A stretch of DNA of 64,000 nucleotides from Candidatus Viadribacter manganicus (lineage in GTDB: Bacteria; Pseudomonadota; Alphaproteobacteria; Caulobacterales; Aquidulcibacteraceae). Positions 1 through 8,596 of the stretch are shown piece by piece; positions within the stretch are counted from its first letter, which is position 1; the number at the start of each line of letters is the position of its first letter. Location: the NCBI RefSeq assembly GCF_001679665.1, contig NZ_CP013244.1, forward strand, positions 1,868,980-1,932,979, given 5' to 3'. Under the pieces are notes generated by a model, which worked only from the letters and a program-made list of their open reading frames with translations, made no database searches and was not told the DNA's origin. A program made the translations under genes and the position numbers.

Positions 1-178
1 GACTTTGCCGCCGCTCGCGATTGCAATGCTGGTGGTGGCCGGCGTCACCTATTCAGGGGGCGTGCTACTCTATCTGAACCACGCCATCCCCTTTCGCCGC
101 GCACTCTGGCATGCATGCGTCATCATCGGCGCTGCTGGGCATTACGGTGCGGTGATGATCGGACTGGTTCTGAGCTAA
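1..178 (+). CDS. Hemolysin III / TrhA-type membrane protein, C-terminal part only
   Basis: The reading frame is open from base 2 to a TAA at 176-178, so only the last 58 codons are present and the gene begins outside the window. The peptide is hydrophobic and carries features typical of the end of the hemolysin III (YqfA/TrhA, PAQR-like) family: a Y-S-G-G-V-L-L-Y stretch, a Phe-Arg-Arg-Ala-Leu-Trp-His-Ala motif, and a following Gly-His-Tyr-Gly-Ala segment in the last transmembrane helix. The His residues match the conserved metal-type histidines of that family. Its function is poorly defined; it is an inner-membrane protein. Its stop overlaps the stop of the convergent hydrolase gene by four bases. 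Confidence 0.7.
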   Translation, partial: TLPPLAIAMLVVAGVTYSGGVLLYLNHAIPFRRALWHACVIIGAAGHYGAVMIGLVLS

Positions 179-1443
179 CCGAAACGGCGCGCAAGCGCCT
201 GAACAGCAGCGCCATGGATAACGTCAGTCGCGACATTGCTCGCAACCGGGTGCGATCCGAACTTCGCCATCACCAAATTGAGCTCCGGGCAAATTAGCAT
301 GCGCTGGCCGCGCACGCCGAGCATCCACACAGAGCCAAAGTGATCATGTGTGCACCAGAACTGGCTCTTATAGGACCAACCCTGTCGCGTGACCGAGTTG
401 CTGCGCGCGAACGCTTCACGATCACCGCCGGTAAAAATGGAGGCGATCACTTCGGCCGGAAGCGCTTGCTGTGAGCCCACGCGACCGCCCCGGCGAATGG
501 CTTCTCCGAAACGGACGAAATCGCGCAACGTCACATTGAGACCCATGCTGGCGATTTCCATGCCTGCCGCATCGATCGTGAAATACGACGCACCCTCAGC
601 GCCGATCTTTGAATAGATTTCCTCGGCATGCAGCTGCGACAGCGACTTGCCCGACACCCGTTGCACGATCCAACCGAGCACATCACTGCTCGCTGAGCGA
701 TATGCGAAAGTATGTCCCGCCGGATGATCGCGCACACTCAGCGTCTGCAGCGAAGCGTAGGCCCCGCGCGGCGGATTTGCAGGATCATGCGGCGACAGGC
801 CCATCTGATAGGCATGACGATAAATGTCGGCTGTGTAGTCCGTGTAGTCCTCACTGAAATGCACGCCGTCCGTCATGTCCGCGACTTCCCGCACGGTGGC
901 GGCGGCATAAGCGGTGTTCGCCATCTCCGGCAGATAAGATTCTACCGTGCGTGAGAAGTCGAGCTGACCGCGTGAGGCGAGGATTTCAGCGAGGAAGCCG
1001 CAATAGGACTTAGTGCACGAGAACAGCAGATGCTGGTGATGCGGCTCCATGCCGTCGAAATAGCGCTCGAACACGACGCCGCCGTTGTGCAGCACGATCG
1101 CGGCATCAGTGTGTGTGGAGGATAGGAAGTCGTCCCAGGTGATCTCACCGGTTTCGGTTTGAAGGCGAACATCGTCAAACGATTGCGGCGATTCCCGAAG
1201 CGCAATCGGATGCCGGATTGCGGGCGTTGCATCGCGCGAAGCGAAGAGTTCGCGCATGTGCCGCACGGACCACTTTGCCTGCGGATACATGTGCCAGTTG
1301 GACGGATCGACGCGCGCTGTCTCCGACGGTGGGAACCCGTGCATGTACGCGCGTGCGGTGAGTTCACCGCCCGCAGTCTGCGCTTCGCCGCCGCTTGCGA
1401 CGCCTGCTGCCGCTGCTGCGCCTAAAAGTGTTCTGCGTGTCAT
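175..1443 (-). CDS. Serine hydrolase, NylB / class C beta-lactamase-related, exported
   Basis: This 422-residue protein belongs to the penicillin-binding-protein-like serine hydrolases (Beta-lactamase, Pfam PF00144) and most resembles the 6-aminohexanoate-dimer hydrolase branch. The Ser-Cys-Thr-Lys motif (S142, K145) supplies the nucleophile and general base. A Tyr-Arg-Ser motif within A-Y-R-S-A-S-S-D further on matches the second conserved box. I start it at the ATG at 1443 because the protein then begins M-T-R-R-T-L-L-G followed by an Ala-rich stretch, a plausible twin-arginine or Sec signal peptide; an upstream in-frame start at 1506 would put 21 unlikely residues before it. The substrate (ester, amide or cyclic peptide) cannot be told from sequence. 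It is convergent with the preceding gene. Confidence 0.8.
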   Translation of the reverse strand: MTRRTLLGAAAAAGVASGGEAQTAGGELTARAYMHGFPPSETARVDPSNWHMYPQAKWSVRHMRELFASRDATPAIRHPIALRESPQSFDDVRLQTETGEITWDDFLSSTHTDAAIVLHNGGVVFERYFDGMEPHHQHLLFSCTKSYCGFLAEILASRGQLDFSRTVESYLPEMANTAYAAATVREVADMTDGVHFSEDYTDYTADIYRHAYQMGLSPHDPANPPRGAYASLQTLSVRDHPAGHTFAYRSASSDVLGWIVQRVSGKSLSQLHAEEIYSKIGAEGASYFTIDAAGMEIASMGLNVTLRDFVRFGEAIRRGGRVGSQQALPAEVIASIFTGGDREAFARSNSVTRQGWSYKSQFWCTHDHFGSVWMLGVRGQRMLICPELNLVMAKFGSHPVASNVATDVIHGAAVQALARRFG

Positions 1444-1570
1444 GATGCCCGCCATTGATCGCCCATGAGATGAGACTAGCAGCGCAAAGCGCAATTCCAA
1501 CATCACCGTGCGGAACCCCCAGTACGCGCACCTGTTCTAGCAAGACACCCCAGAACAGGAGCAACTCCCC

Positions 1571-1936
1571 ATGCCCACAACCACCGGCCACACCAGCGCG
1601 ATCCGCGCGAAGAAAGTCATCGGTACATCCATAAAGGACACCACCGGTGAAAAGATCGGCACAGTCGAAGATCTCGTGCTCAACAAAGAGAACAACTCAA
1701 TTCTCTTCGCCGTCGTCGGTTTTGGCGGCGTTCTGAAGATCGGCGAGAAATTCCATCCACTGCCGTGGGCATCACTGAATTACGACGAAGAGGAAGACGC
1801 CTACGTGGTGCCCTACACAAAGGACGAGCTTAAATCGGCGCCGTCGGACACGATCGACGAACTCACCAAGAATGACGGCGTCGCGTATCGCGACCAGGCC
1901 TTCGCCTTCTATAAGGTTGATCACTATTGGACGTAG
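1571..1936 (+). CDS. PRC-barrel domain protein
   Basis: A 121-residue soluble protein made essentially of one PRC-barrel domain (PF05239). Residues 12-85 contain the typical A-K-K-V-I-G-T start, a G-E-K-I-G-T-V-E-D-L turn, and the F-A-V-V-G-F-G-G-V-L strand. An acidic stretch (D-E-E-E-D-A-Y) and a C-terminal Tyr-rich tail follow. PRC-barrel proteins occur in photosynthetic reaction centres and in RimM, but short stand-alone forms like this are common in Alphaproteobacteria, often stress-related, with no firm function. An AGGAG Shine-Dalgarno sequence lies about 8 bases before the ATG. The gene is monocistronic, ending in a strong terminator hairpin. Confidence 0.85.
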   Translation: MPTTTGHTSAIRAKKVIGTSIKDTTGEKIGTVEDLVLNKENNSILFAVVGFGGVLKIGEKFHPLPWASLNYDEEEDAYVVPYTKDELKSAPSDTIDELTKNDGVAYRDQAFAFYKVDHYWT

Positions 1937-1957
1937 GGGATCACGACAAAATTTGAG

Positions 1958-1990
1958 GCGCGCTCGCTGGCGATAGCGGGCGCGCTTTTC
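1958..1990 (+). terminator. Rho-independent terminator after the PRC-barrel gene
   Basis: An 11-base-pair GC-rich stem (1958-1968 with 1975-1985, one G-U pair) closes a six-base loop and is followed directly by TTTTC. It starts 21 bases after the PRC-barrel stop codon. This is the clearest intrinsic terminator in the window. Confidence 0.8.
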
Positions 1991-1999
1991 TATGTTGGA

Positions 2000-2200
2000 A
2001 TGATGTCTAGATCGAGTTTGATCCAGCGCGCAATCTACGTCCCGACGGAGCAGACGTTGGCTGTGACGTTCACGACAGGCCGGACCTATCTCTATTTTGG
2101 CGTTCCGGCAGACGTGTATGCGGAATTCGCCAGTGCTCCATCGCGAATCCAAATCTTCAATTGGCGGATTCGGGACCACGAATTTCGCGAGTTGGATTAA
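2000..2200 (+). CDS. KTSC domain protein
   Basis: A 66-residue protein that is one KTSC domain (PF13619). It shows the domain's core: an early Ser-Ser pair, a Leu-x-Val-x-Phe strand followed by a Thr-Gly-Arg-Thr-Tyr turn, a Tyr-Phe-Gly-Val-Pro motif, and a C-terminal F-N-x-x-I-R-D. KTSC domains are related to the anticodon-binding-like part of lysyl-tRNA synthetase-associated proteins, but stand-alone copies have no established role. ATG codons at 2000 and 2003 are both possible and the Shine-Dalgarno signal is weak. The start lies only about 10 bases after the terminator of the upstream gene, so its own promoter, if any, must overlap that hairpin. Confidence 0.75.
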   Translation: MMSRSSLIQRAIYVPTEQTLAVTFTTGRTYLYFGVPADVYAEFASAPSRIQIFNWRIRDHEFRELD

Positions 2201-2321
2201 ATCCTAACATCGGATGTCAGGTAGACGCGATTAGACATCGAACGCGTTTGCGCAGGCTGGCCGCTGGCTCCGCGCCGAGAGCCCAGGCTTTGTTGTGTAC
2301 AGCACGGGCTCCGGGGCCCGC

Positions 2322-2762
2322 CTACGCGGCGCGACAGAAGAACTCGAAGCCTTCGACGCGATGGTAGCTGCGATCCGACGCCAACGCGCCCGTATTTTGT
2401 TGGCTCAGATACGAGCCGTCGGATGCCAAGATAAAGAAGTCCGGGTAGCCGGCCGATTCCAGAAAGCGAGACAGAAAGCGCGCGTTTTCGTCCTCCTGGC
2501 TCATGTTCACTTTCAGGATGAGAAAGGACTGAGCAAACTCCGCGCGAACGTCGTCATTTTCCGCGGGATAAATATCGAGGATGTCGCACCAGACGCACAA
2601 ATCGCCGTCAACGATGATCTGAACGCGCCTGTCTTCGCGTTGCGCACGCTGGAGCGCAGCGTTGAGATCGGCGACGGGATTGCTCTGTGGATCATAGCCT
2701 TGGTTGGCATACAGCGTCCGATCGAGACGCACCGGCGGGTCAGCCGCCGCTTGCGTCATCAT
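2322..2762 (-). CDS. Thioredoxin-like fold protein with a CVWC motif
   Basis: A 146-residue protein with a thioredoxin-like pattern: a beta strand (Val-Gln-Ile-Ile-Val-Asp-Gly), then a Cys-Val-Trp-Cys motif near residue 56 at the start of a helix, and a later Gly-Tyr-Pro-Asp-Phe-Phe-Ile-Leu segment matching the cis-proline loop. This places it with the DUF255/Thioredoxin_7-type proteins, probably with disulfide reductase or isomerase activity. No signal peptide is evident, so it may be cytoplasmic. Start choice is uncertain (ATG at 2762 or 2759). It lies just downstream of argG on the same strand, about 42 bases after argG ends. Confidence 0.7.
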   Translation of the reverse strand: MMTQAAADPPVRLDRTLYANQGYDPQSNPVADLNAALQRAQREDRRVQIIVDGDLCVWCDILDIYPAENDDVRAEFAQSFLILKVNMSQEDENARFLSRFLESAGYPDFFILASDGSYLSQQNTGALASDRSYHRVEGFEFFCRAA

Positions 2763-2804
2763 CAACTAAGGGCCGCTACGCAAGCCAGGAGCGCCCGCAT
2801 TCGC

Positions 2805-4052
2805 CTACTCATTCTTACCGCGCTTCTTGTCGCGCTCGGCAAGAATGCGAAGACGCAGAGCATTGAGCTTGATGAAGCCTTCAGCGTCGGCTTGATTGTA
2901 GCCGCCCGCTTCGTCGAAGCCGACAAGCTTCTTCGAATAGAGCGAGTACGGGCTTGAACGGCCGACTGTGCGGACTCCGCCCTTATAGAGCTTCAACGTG
3001 ACATCGCCGGTGACGCTGTCCTGGCTCGCATCAATAGCGGCCTGCAACATCTTGCGCTCAGGCGTCCACCAGAAGCCATTATAGATGATGCCGGCATATT
3101 TCGGCATCAGCTCATCTTTGAGGTGCATGGCGCCGCGATCGAGCGTGATGCTCTCGATGGCGCGGTGGCCGTACCAGAGAACGGTGCCGCCTGGCGTTTC
3201 GTAAAAGCCGCGCGACTTCATGCCGACATAGCGGTTTTCAACCAAATCGAGGCCGCCAATGCCATGCTTGGAGCCCAGACGATTGAGCTCCGTGAGGAGC
3301 TCGTGCGCCCTCATCGGCTTGTCGTTGATAGCAACGAGATCGCCGCGCTCGAAGCTGAGCTTGATTGTCTCGGCTTTATCGGGCGCTTCTTCAGGCGTGA
3401 TGGTACGGCGATCACCGCGCTTGGTGACGATATCCGGCACCTCAACGTCCGGATCTTCAAGCGCCAAGCCTTCACTCGACGTGTGCATCAAATTCGCATC
3501 GATCGAGAACGGTGCGGCCTGCTCTTTTCCCTGCGCGATCGGAATGCCGTGCTTCTTGGCATAGTCAATCAGCTGCGGACGGCCCTCGAACTCCCATTCA
3601 CGCCACGGCGCGATCACTTTCACGTCCGGCTTCAGAGCATAGTAGCTCACTTCGAAGCGCACCTGATCGTTGCCCTTGCCGGTCGCGCCGTGACAAACGG
3701 CGTCTGCGCCGACCATGTTGGCGATTTCAATTTGGCGCTTGGCGATCAAAGGCCGCGCGATCGAAGTGCCGAGAAGGTACTGGCCTTCATAGAGCGTGTT
3801 GGCGCGAAACATCGGCCAGACAAAATCACGGACGAACTCTTCGCGGAGGTCGTCGATGAAGATGTTGTCCGGCTTCACGCCCATCTTCAGGGCCTTTTCG
3901 CGCGCAGGCGCGAGTTCTTCACCCTGGCCGAGGTCAGCGGTAAAAGTGACGACTTCGCAGCCGTAAGTCTCTTGCAGCCACTTCAGGATAATGGAAGTAT
4001 CGAGGCCGCCTGAGTAGGCGAGCACGACCTTGTTGACCTTGGGCTGCGACAT
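2805..4052 (-). CDS. argG: Argininosuccinate synthase
   Basis: ArgG joins citrulline and aspartate using ATP, the seventh step of arginine synthesis. The 415-residue protein has the PP-loop ATP pyrophosphatase motif A-Y-S-G-G-L-D-T-S near residue 10, followed by family-specific segments such as [13 protein letters not shown] and [10 protein letters not shown]. The length matches the type I family. I start it at the ATG at 4052, which has an AGGA Shine-Dalgarno about 8 bases upstream and gives the usual short N-terminus before V-V-L-A-Y-S-G-G; an in-frame ATG 24 bases upstream lacks such a site. It follows a prolyl-hydroxylase-like gene in the same direction, separated by a short hairpin. Confidence 0.97.
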   Translation of the reverse strand: MSQPKVNKVVLAYSGGLDTSIILKWLQETYGCEVVTFTADLGQGEELAPAREKALKMGVKPDNIFIDDLREEFVRDFVWPMFRANTLYEGQYLLGTSIARPLIAKRQIEIANMVGADAVCHGATGKGNDQVRFEVSYYALKPDVKVIAPWREWEFEGRPQLIDYAKKHGIPIAQGKEQAAPFSIDANLMHTSSEGLALEDPDVEVPDIVTKRGDRRTITPEEAPDKAETIKLSFERGDLVAINDKPMRAHELLTELNRLGSKHGIGGLDLVENRYVGMKSRGFYETPGGTVLWYGHRAIESITLDRGAMHLKDELMPKYAGIIYNGFWWTPERKMLQAAIDASQDSVTGDVTLKLYKGGVRTVGRSSPYSLYSKKLVGFDEAGGYNQADAEGFIKLNALRLRILAERDKKRGKNE

Positions 4053-4082
4053 CAACTTTTCCTGGGATTCTTTCAAACGAAT

Positions 4083-4107
4083 GGCGCGCCTTCTTTCACA
4101 GCGCGCC
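4083..4107 (-). other. Short hairpin between prolyl hydroxylase gene and argG
   Basis: A perfect seven-base inverted repeat (GGCGCGC and GCGCGCC) with an 11-base loop lies in the gap between the two minus-strand genes. There is no T-run after it, so it could be a weak terminator, an mRNA-processing hairpin or chance in GC-rich DNA. Confidence 0.3.
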
Positions 4108-4109
4108 GC

Positions 4110-5042
4110 TTAGATCAACGGCACCGGACGGTCACGGACCCACTTCGAGAACAGCCATTTCACACCGTTGGTCGTTGGCGTCCCGGCGTGAAGCGTGCGG
4201 GTATCGGGATGGCCTTCGGTCAAATTCCAGAACGCCAGCGCGTCGCCCGTTTTGCCTTTGAAGCTCCAATCGAGGCGCGGGAAAGTTGTGGCGCCGCCTT
4301 CGTAATCGTCATTGAGGTAGATCAGGAAGGTGACGGTGCGTTGACCTACGGTTTGTAATTCGCGCGCGAAATGCACGACGCCGGGATCGATAAAATCGTA
4401 GTGCGGGCGATATTCCTGGCCGGGCGTGTAGTGGAGAATATTCGTCGGTTCCTGATTTGCGACAGGCTGGCCTATAGCGGCGGCGATGCGCGCATGGACG
4501 ACTTGGAGCACCAGATCTGTGTCGATTAGCGAAAAGCCCATGCCGGTATTTGTGCGCACCGCGTGAACATTGGCGCCGCCCGCCTCCGCGTTCTTGATGC
4601 GTGCGGCGTCGAGATGCGGGCGCGCCCGACCCATAATCCAGGCGCACGCAGTCTCGGACAGAAAACTTTCTGCGGTCGCAACACGCGGAGCTTCGAAGTG
4701 AATGAACTGCTCTGGAATGGCGAGTTGATTACCAAACCCATCGCCTATGACAGCGACCTGCCCGAGAGCGCGCTCGTCACCCTGCTCCGCCGCACGTCGC
4801 AACAGATCGAACGCTTCGCGCCAGTCCTGGGCGCGGCCAATACCGAGCGCCGCAAGCACAGCTGAAAGCTGAAGTGCGTCCGCATCCTGTTGCCGTGCGG
4901 AAGCTTCGACGAAGCGTGCGCCATCCTGCGGTGCAAACGGCGCGTTTCGGCCGACCAGCAACCGCGCGCCGAGTTCGTATTGGGCTCGCGCGTCGCCAGC
5001 GTTCGCACGCTGCTGTAGTGACGTAACGTCGGAGCCTGACAC
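4110..5042 (-). CDS. Sel1-repeat / 2-oxoglutarate-Fe(II) prolyl 4-hydroxylase-like protein
   Basis: This 310-residue protein has two parts. Residues 1 to about 95 look like Sel1-type helical repeats (G-D-A-R-A-Q-Y-E-L-G-A-R-L and a later A-A-E-Q-G-D-E-R-A-L-G). The C-terminal half is a P4Hc-type 2-oxoglutarate/Fe(II) dioxygenase: the first iron ligands lie in R-P-H-Y-D-F-I-D, and the distal His and 2-oxoglutarate-binding Lys in H-A-G-T-P-T-T-N-G-V-K-W. Such enzymes hydroxylate proline or other residues using 2-oxoglutarate and O2, giving succinate; the target is unknown. I use a GTG at 5042 because longer versions would run through the divergent oxygenase gene; a TTG at 5045 is also possible. 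A paralogue lies at 57028-57933. Confidence 0.82.
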   Translation of the reverse strand: MSGSDVTSLQQRANAGDARAQYELGARLLVGRNAPFAPQDGARFVEASARQQDADALQLSAVLAALGIGRAQDWREAFDLLRRAAEQGDERALGQVAVIGDGFGNQLAIPEQFIHFEAPRVATAESFLSETACAWIMGRARPHLDAARIKNAEAGGANVHAVRTNTGMGFSLIDTDLVLQVVHARIAAAIGQPVANQEPTNILHYTPGQEYRPHYDFIDPGVVHFARELQTVGQRTVTFLIYLNDDYEGGATTFPRLDWSFKGKTGDALAFWNLTEGHPDTRTLHAGTPTTNGVKWLFSKWVRDRPVPLI

Positions 5043-5084
5043 CAAAACGCCCTTTCGCTCGCTGCTTATGCTAGAGTTTTCGCG

Positions 5085-5963
5085 ATGGCTCGCAACTTGG
5101 ATCGGCTGCTGCGTGATTACATCGCGCCCCCGCCCGGCGTGCGCCCGGCGGATTTCGCCGCGCCCGCCGGTGCGCCGGCATTGTTCGCACCGGATTCGGT
5201 AAGCTGGCGGGTCATGAAGAACCCGGTGGCGCTGATCATTGGCGGCATCGCAGCGGTGATCTTGGAATTGGCGGAGCCCCGCGTTCGCACAGGCGTGTGG
5301 GAGCATACGAGCTTTCGCAGGGATCCCGTTACGCGCATGCGCCGCACTGGGTATGCGGCGTGGGTCACCATCTATGCGTCGGCCGAAAACGCACGCTCGA
5401 TGATTGCCGGGGTTGTGCGTGCGCATGAACGTGTCGAGGGGCGAACGGCTGCGGGCGCGCCGTATCGCGCCAATGACCCCGAACTGTTGACTTGGGTGCA
5501 CGCAACGGCCGCCTTTGGATTTTCGGAAGCCTATTCGCGCTACGTACGCACACTGACGCCGGCGGAGATCGACGCTTTCCACACCGAAGGTGCGCCCGCA
5601 GCCGCGCTCTACGGCGCGGACCAACCTCCGCGCTCGGCGGCAGAACTTCAGGCGTTGTTTGCGCGGATGGCGCCCAAGCTCGAACGCTCGGACATCGTGC
5701 TTGAGTTCTTCTCGATCGTCCGTGCAGCGCCGCTGCTACCGGTAAAAGCACTGCAACGCCTGGTGGTGCGCGCCGCTATCAGCATAACGCCAGATTGGGC
5801 GCGCGAGACATTAGGGCTTGGGCGAGAATTTGCTCTACGGCGCGGCGAGCACACGCTAGTGCGCGCACTTGGAGCAGCATCGGATCGGTTCGTTCTGGAG
5901 GACGCACCGCCAGCCCAAGCCTGCATACGGCTCGGCCTGCCCGCGAACTACCTCTATCGCTAG
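5085..5963 (+). CDS. MpaB-family oxygenase (DUF2236)
   Basis: A 292-residue protein of the oxygenase MpaB / DUF2236 family (PF09995), the family that includes the heme-binding latex-clearing protein. It shows the domain opening P-D-S-V-S-W-R-V-M, a hydrophobic helix around residues 46-60, and the E-P-R-V-R-T-G-V-W-E-H-T-S-F-R-R-D-P stretch, which contains the kind of His seen in family members. A second conserved block is L-L-T-W-V-H-A-T-A-A-F-G-F. The substrate is unknown. It is divergent from the prolyl hydroxylase gene (42 bases between starts), and its stop codon overlaps that of kup in a CTAG. Confidence 0.82.
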   Translation: MARNLDRLLRDYIAPPPGVRPADFAAPAGAPALFAPDSVSWRVMKNPVALIIGGIAAVILELAEPRVRTGVWEHTSFRRDPVTRMRRTGYAAWVTIYASAENARSMIAGVVRAHERVEGRTAAGAPYRANDPELLTWVHATAAFGFSEAYSRYVRTLTPAEIDAFHTEGAPAAALYGADQPPRSAAELQALFARMAPKLERSDIVLEFFSIVRAAPLLPVKALQRLVVRAAISITPDWARETLGLGREFALRRGEHTLVRALGAASDRFVLEDAPPAQACIRLGLPANYLYR

Positions 5964-7972
5964 ACCATCACCTGATTACCGAGCTCCACGGCGCGCCCGG
6001 ACGGAATATGGAAGAAGTCCGTGGCGTTGGTGGCGTTGCGGGCGAGGAAAATGAACAAGTGGTCTTGCCAGAGCGGCATTCCGCTTCTTTCGCTCGGCAC
6101 AATAGTGCGGCGCGAGAGGAAAAAGCTGGTTTTCATAATGTCGAACTTCAGACCGTGCTTGCGCGCTTCGGTCAGCGCTTTGACCACGTTCGGCGTTTCC
6201 ATGAAACCGAACGTCAGCGTTACGCGCCGAACGTCGGGCATGTAGTCTTCCACCTTGACGCGCTCGCTATCTGGCGCCCGCGGCGCGTTCACGGTCTTCA
6301 CCGTCAGGATGATGATCTGCTCATGGAGCACCTGGTTGTGCTTTAGATTGTGCATGAGCGCAGCGGGCGCGATGTCTGGATCGCCGGTGAGGAAGATTGC
6401 AGCGCCACGCACGCGGTGAGGCGGATGGTGTGAGAGTGTCTCGAAGAGCTTGGCGAGCGGTTCATCGCGGCGCGTCGTCTCCGCCAGAAGCCGAGTACCA
6501 CGCACCCAGGTCCACATGATGATGATGAGACCGCCAGCAAGCAGCAATGGCACAAAGCCGCCGGACCAAACGCGCTGAAGGTTCGACGCCAGGAATATGC
6601 CTTCGATGATGACGAATGGCGTGACGATTGCGGCGGCCAAAATCGCAGGGCGCTTCCAGAGTTTCCAGATGACGATGAACATCATGCAGGTGCTCATCAG
6701 CATCTCGCCGGTGATCGAAATGCCGTAAGCAGCTGCGAGGCGTGTCGAGGAACCGAAGGCGAGCGTCAACACGAGAACCCCGGCGAGCAGCAGCCAGTTG
6801 ATCTGCGGCATATAGATCTGACCAGCTTGGGTTTCCGACGTGCGACGGATTTCCATGCGCGGCAGCAGGCCGAGCTGGATTGCTTGCTGAGTCAGTGAGA
6901 AGGCGCCGGAGATGACGGCTTGGCTGGCGATCACGGTCGCGGCAGTCGCCAGAATCACCAGCGGCAAGCGGAGCATGTCAGGAGCCATTTCGAAGAATGG
7001 GCTGAAATTGAATTGTACCGTCGTCGCGCCCACGGCCCGCGCAGCCTCGCTTGCGATCTGATATTCGTTGTTCAGAGTGTCGAGGTTCGCAATCACGAAC
7101 GCGCCCTGCCCGAGATAGTTGAGCGTAAGCGCCGGCAGCACGAGGCCCACCCAGGCGACACGGATGGGGCGGCGCCCGAAATGGCCCATGTCGGCGTATA
7201 GCGCTTCGGCGCCTGTCACAGCCAAGAACACCGAACCCAACACGATGAAGGTGAGGAAGCGGTGCTCGATCATGAAGCCGATGGCGTGCAGCGGCGATAG
7301 CGCTTGGAAAATTTCCGGGTGCGCCATGATTTGGGTCACGCCCAGCGCACCCATGGTGATGAACCAGATTGCAGTGATGGGTCCGAAGAAGCGACCCATA
7401 ACGCCGGTGCCGCGCGATTGGATCGCGAACAGGCCAACCAAAATGCCAATCGCGATTGGTAGAATAAACGGATCGATTGGGCCTTCGAGACCCGGCACCG
7501 CCTTTAGGCCTTCGACCGCGGACATAACCGAGATCGCAGGCGTGATGAGCGCGTCACCGTAAAACATCGAGGCGCCTGCAACACCGATCAAGAAGAGTAA
7601 CGGCGTACGCTTGCCAAGCGCTCGTTGGGCTAACGCCATGAGTGAAAGCGTGCCGCCCTCGCCCTTGTTGTCCATCTGCATGACGATGACGATGTATTTC
7701 AACATCACCACGATCATCAGCGCCCAAAAGATAAGCGAGATGATGCCGAGGATTTCCTCACGCGTCGCGAGCGTTCCGTCCTGCAGGACGTGGTGGAAGG
7801 ATTCCTTGAACGCGTAGAGCGGGCTGGTGCCGATATCGCCGTAGACCACGCCAATCGAACCGATCAGCAGCGTCCAGAATCCCCCATGCGCAGCCGCACG
7901 CGCGCGGCCACCGCCACCGGCGCCGTTCGATGAGCTGTTTGGCTGGGGCGCTTCGGCTGGAGCCTGCGCCAT
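5960..7972 (-). CDS. kup: Low-affinity potassium transporter Kup
   Basis: A 670-residue Kup/HAK/KUP potassium-proton symporter. The family signature G-D-I-G-T-S-P-L-Y-A is at residues 45-54 and opens the first of about twelve membrane helices. The last ~150 residues form the cytoplasmic domain, ending L-G-N-Q-V-M-V. The first 30 residues are a low-complexity Ala/Gly/Ser-rich leader typical of alphaproteobacterial Kup proteins. The protein imports K+ across the inner membrane. The gene stands alone, convergent with the MpaB-type gene and downstream of the small secreted protein gene on the same strand. Confidence 0.97.
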   Translation of the reverse strand: MAQAPAEAPQPNSSSNGAGGGGRARAAAHGGFWTLLIGSIGVVYGDIGTSPLYAFKESFHHVLQDGTLATREEILGIISLIFWALMIVVMLKYIVIVMQMDNKGEGGTLSLMALAQRALGKRTPLLFLIGVAGASMFYGDALITPAISVMSAVEGLKAVPGLEGPIDPFILPIAIGILVGLFAIQSRGTGVMGRFFGPITAIWFITMGALGVTQIMAHPEIFQALSPLHAIGFMIEHRFLTFIVLGSVFLAVTGAEALYADMGHFGRRPIRVAWVGLVLPALTLNYLGQGAFVIANLDTLNNEYQIASEAARAVGATTVQFNFSPFFEMAPDMLRLPLVILATAATVIASQAVISGAFSLTQQAIQLGLLPRMEIRRTSETQAGQIYMPQINWLLLAGVLVLTLAFGSSTRLAAAYGISITGEMLMSTCMMFIVIWKLWKRPAILAAAIVTPFVIIEGIFLASNLQRVWSGGFVPLLLAGGLIIIMWTWVRGTRLLAETTRRDEPLAKLFETLSHHPPHRVRGAAIFLTGDPDIAPAALMHNLKHNQVLHEQIIILTVKTVNAPRAPDSERVKVEDYMPDVRRVTLTFGFMETPNVVKALTEARKHGLKFDIMKTSFFLSRRTIVPSERSGMPLWQDHLFIFLARNATNATDFFHIPSGRAVELGNQVMV

Positions 7973-8038
7973 GAAAGAAATCCCCTTCGAGCGCAGAGCC
8001 GCACCCGGTGGGCCGCGCGTTTACGCCCTTTAACGTGG

Positions 8039-8058
8039 AGGCGCAAATGCTTGCGCCT
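8039..8058. other. Hairpin between kup and the secreted protein gene
   Basis: A perfect eight-base inverted repeat (AGGCGCAA and TTGCGCCT) with a four-base loop sits 40 bases downstream of the minus-strand gene ending at 8098 and upstream of the kup start. No T-run follows on either strand. It may be a weak terminator or an mRNA-stabilising hairpin. Confidence 0.4.
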
Positions 8059-8097
8059 TCACCTTATTGCGACTGGGGACCTTGTGTTTTGGTTACC

Positions 8098-8493
8098 TCA
8101 GCGGCAGCCGCAGCCACCACCACCGTGGCCGCCGCCATTTCCGCCGCTACGGGCGCTTGAACGGGCCGACGCGTACGCAAAGGCCGAGGCTGAAGCCGAA
8201 CTCCCACGAACTATGACAGTCGTGCTTGAGTAATAGCCGCCAACACCGATATCGGCGCCAACGCCGCCGCCTCCGGCAAAGAACGAATTGGAAAGGGTCA
8301 CCGTCTCAGGGCCAGTTTCGACGACCGGCGGCGGCGGGAGCGGCGCGGCCGGACGCGGCGGTGGCGGGCGGCGCATGCGCTGGCGTTGCGGCGGACGTGG
8401 GCGCTCGATGCCATCGGCGTAAGCGGCGGTGGGAACAACGACAGCCGGTGCGACAACAAACGCCAAGGCCGCAAGGATCGCGCGCACGCGCAT
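8098..8493 (-). CDS. Exported low-complexity protein, Pro-rich then Ser/Ala/Gly-rich
   Basis: I do not recognise a domain. The 131-residue product has a Sec signal peptide (M-R-V-R-A then a hydrophobic run, cleavage likely after A-Y-A). A basic proline-rich stretch follows (about residues 30-58). The tail combines G-G-G-G-V-G-A-D-I-G-V-G-G-Y-Y, an alternating S-A-S-A-S-A-F-A-Y-A-S-A-R-S-S-A segment and a Gly/His/Cys end. Start 8493 has a GGAG site about 8 bases upstream. The composition suggests an extracytoplasmic structural or surface protein. Alternating Ser/Ala may form beta-rich fibrils, but that is speculation. Confidence 0.6.
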   Translation of the reverse strand: MRVRAILAALAFVVAPAVVVPTAAYADGIERPRPPQRQRMRRPPPPRPAAPLPPPPVVETGPETVTLSNSFFAGGGGVGADIGVGGYYSSTTVIVRGSSASASAFAYASARSSARSGGNGGGHGGGGCGCR

Positions 8494-8596
8494 GGCAATC
8501 TCCAGAATAGAATGCGTGATCTTCTCGCACGCGCGCACTCAAATGAAGCCGCTTCGCCACAGACGCTCGAAGTTCGCGCGAGATCTGTCGCGTTAA

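Noticed and set aside
3123..4013. Plus-strand frame opposite argG
   Set aside because: Antisense shadow; no domain and composition mirrors argG.
5043..5624. Upstream extension of the prolyl-hydroxylase frame
   Set aside because: It overlaps the divergent MpaB-type gene for over 500 bases and the translated stretch is Arg-rich shadow; the GTG at 5042 gives the family layout.
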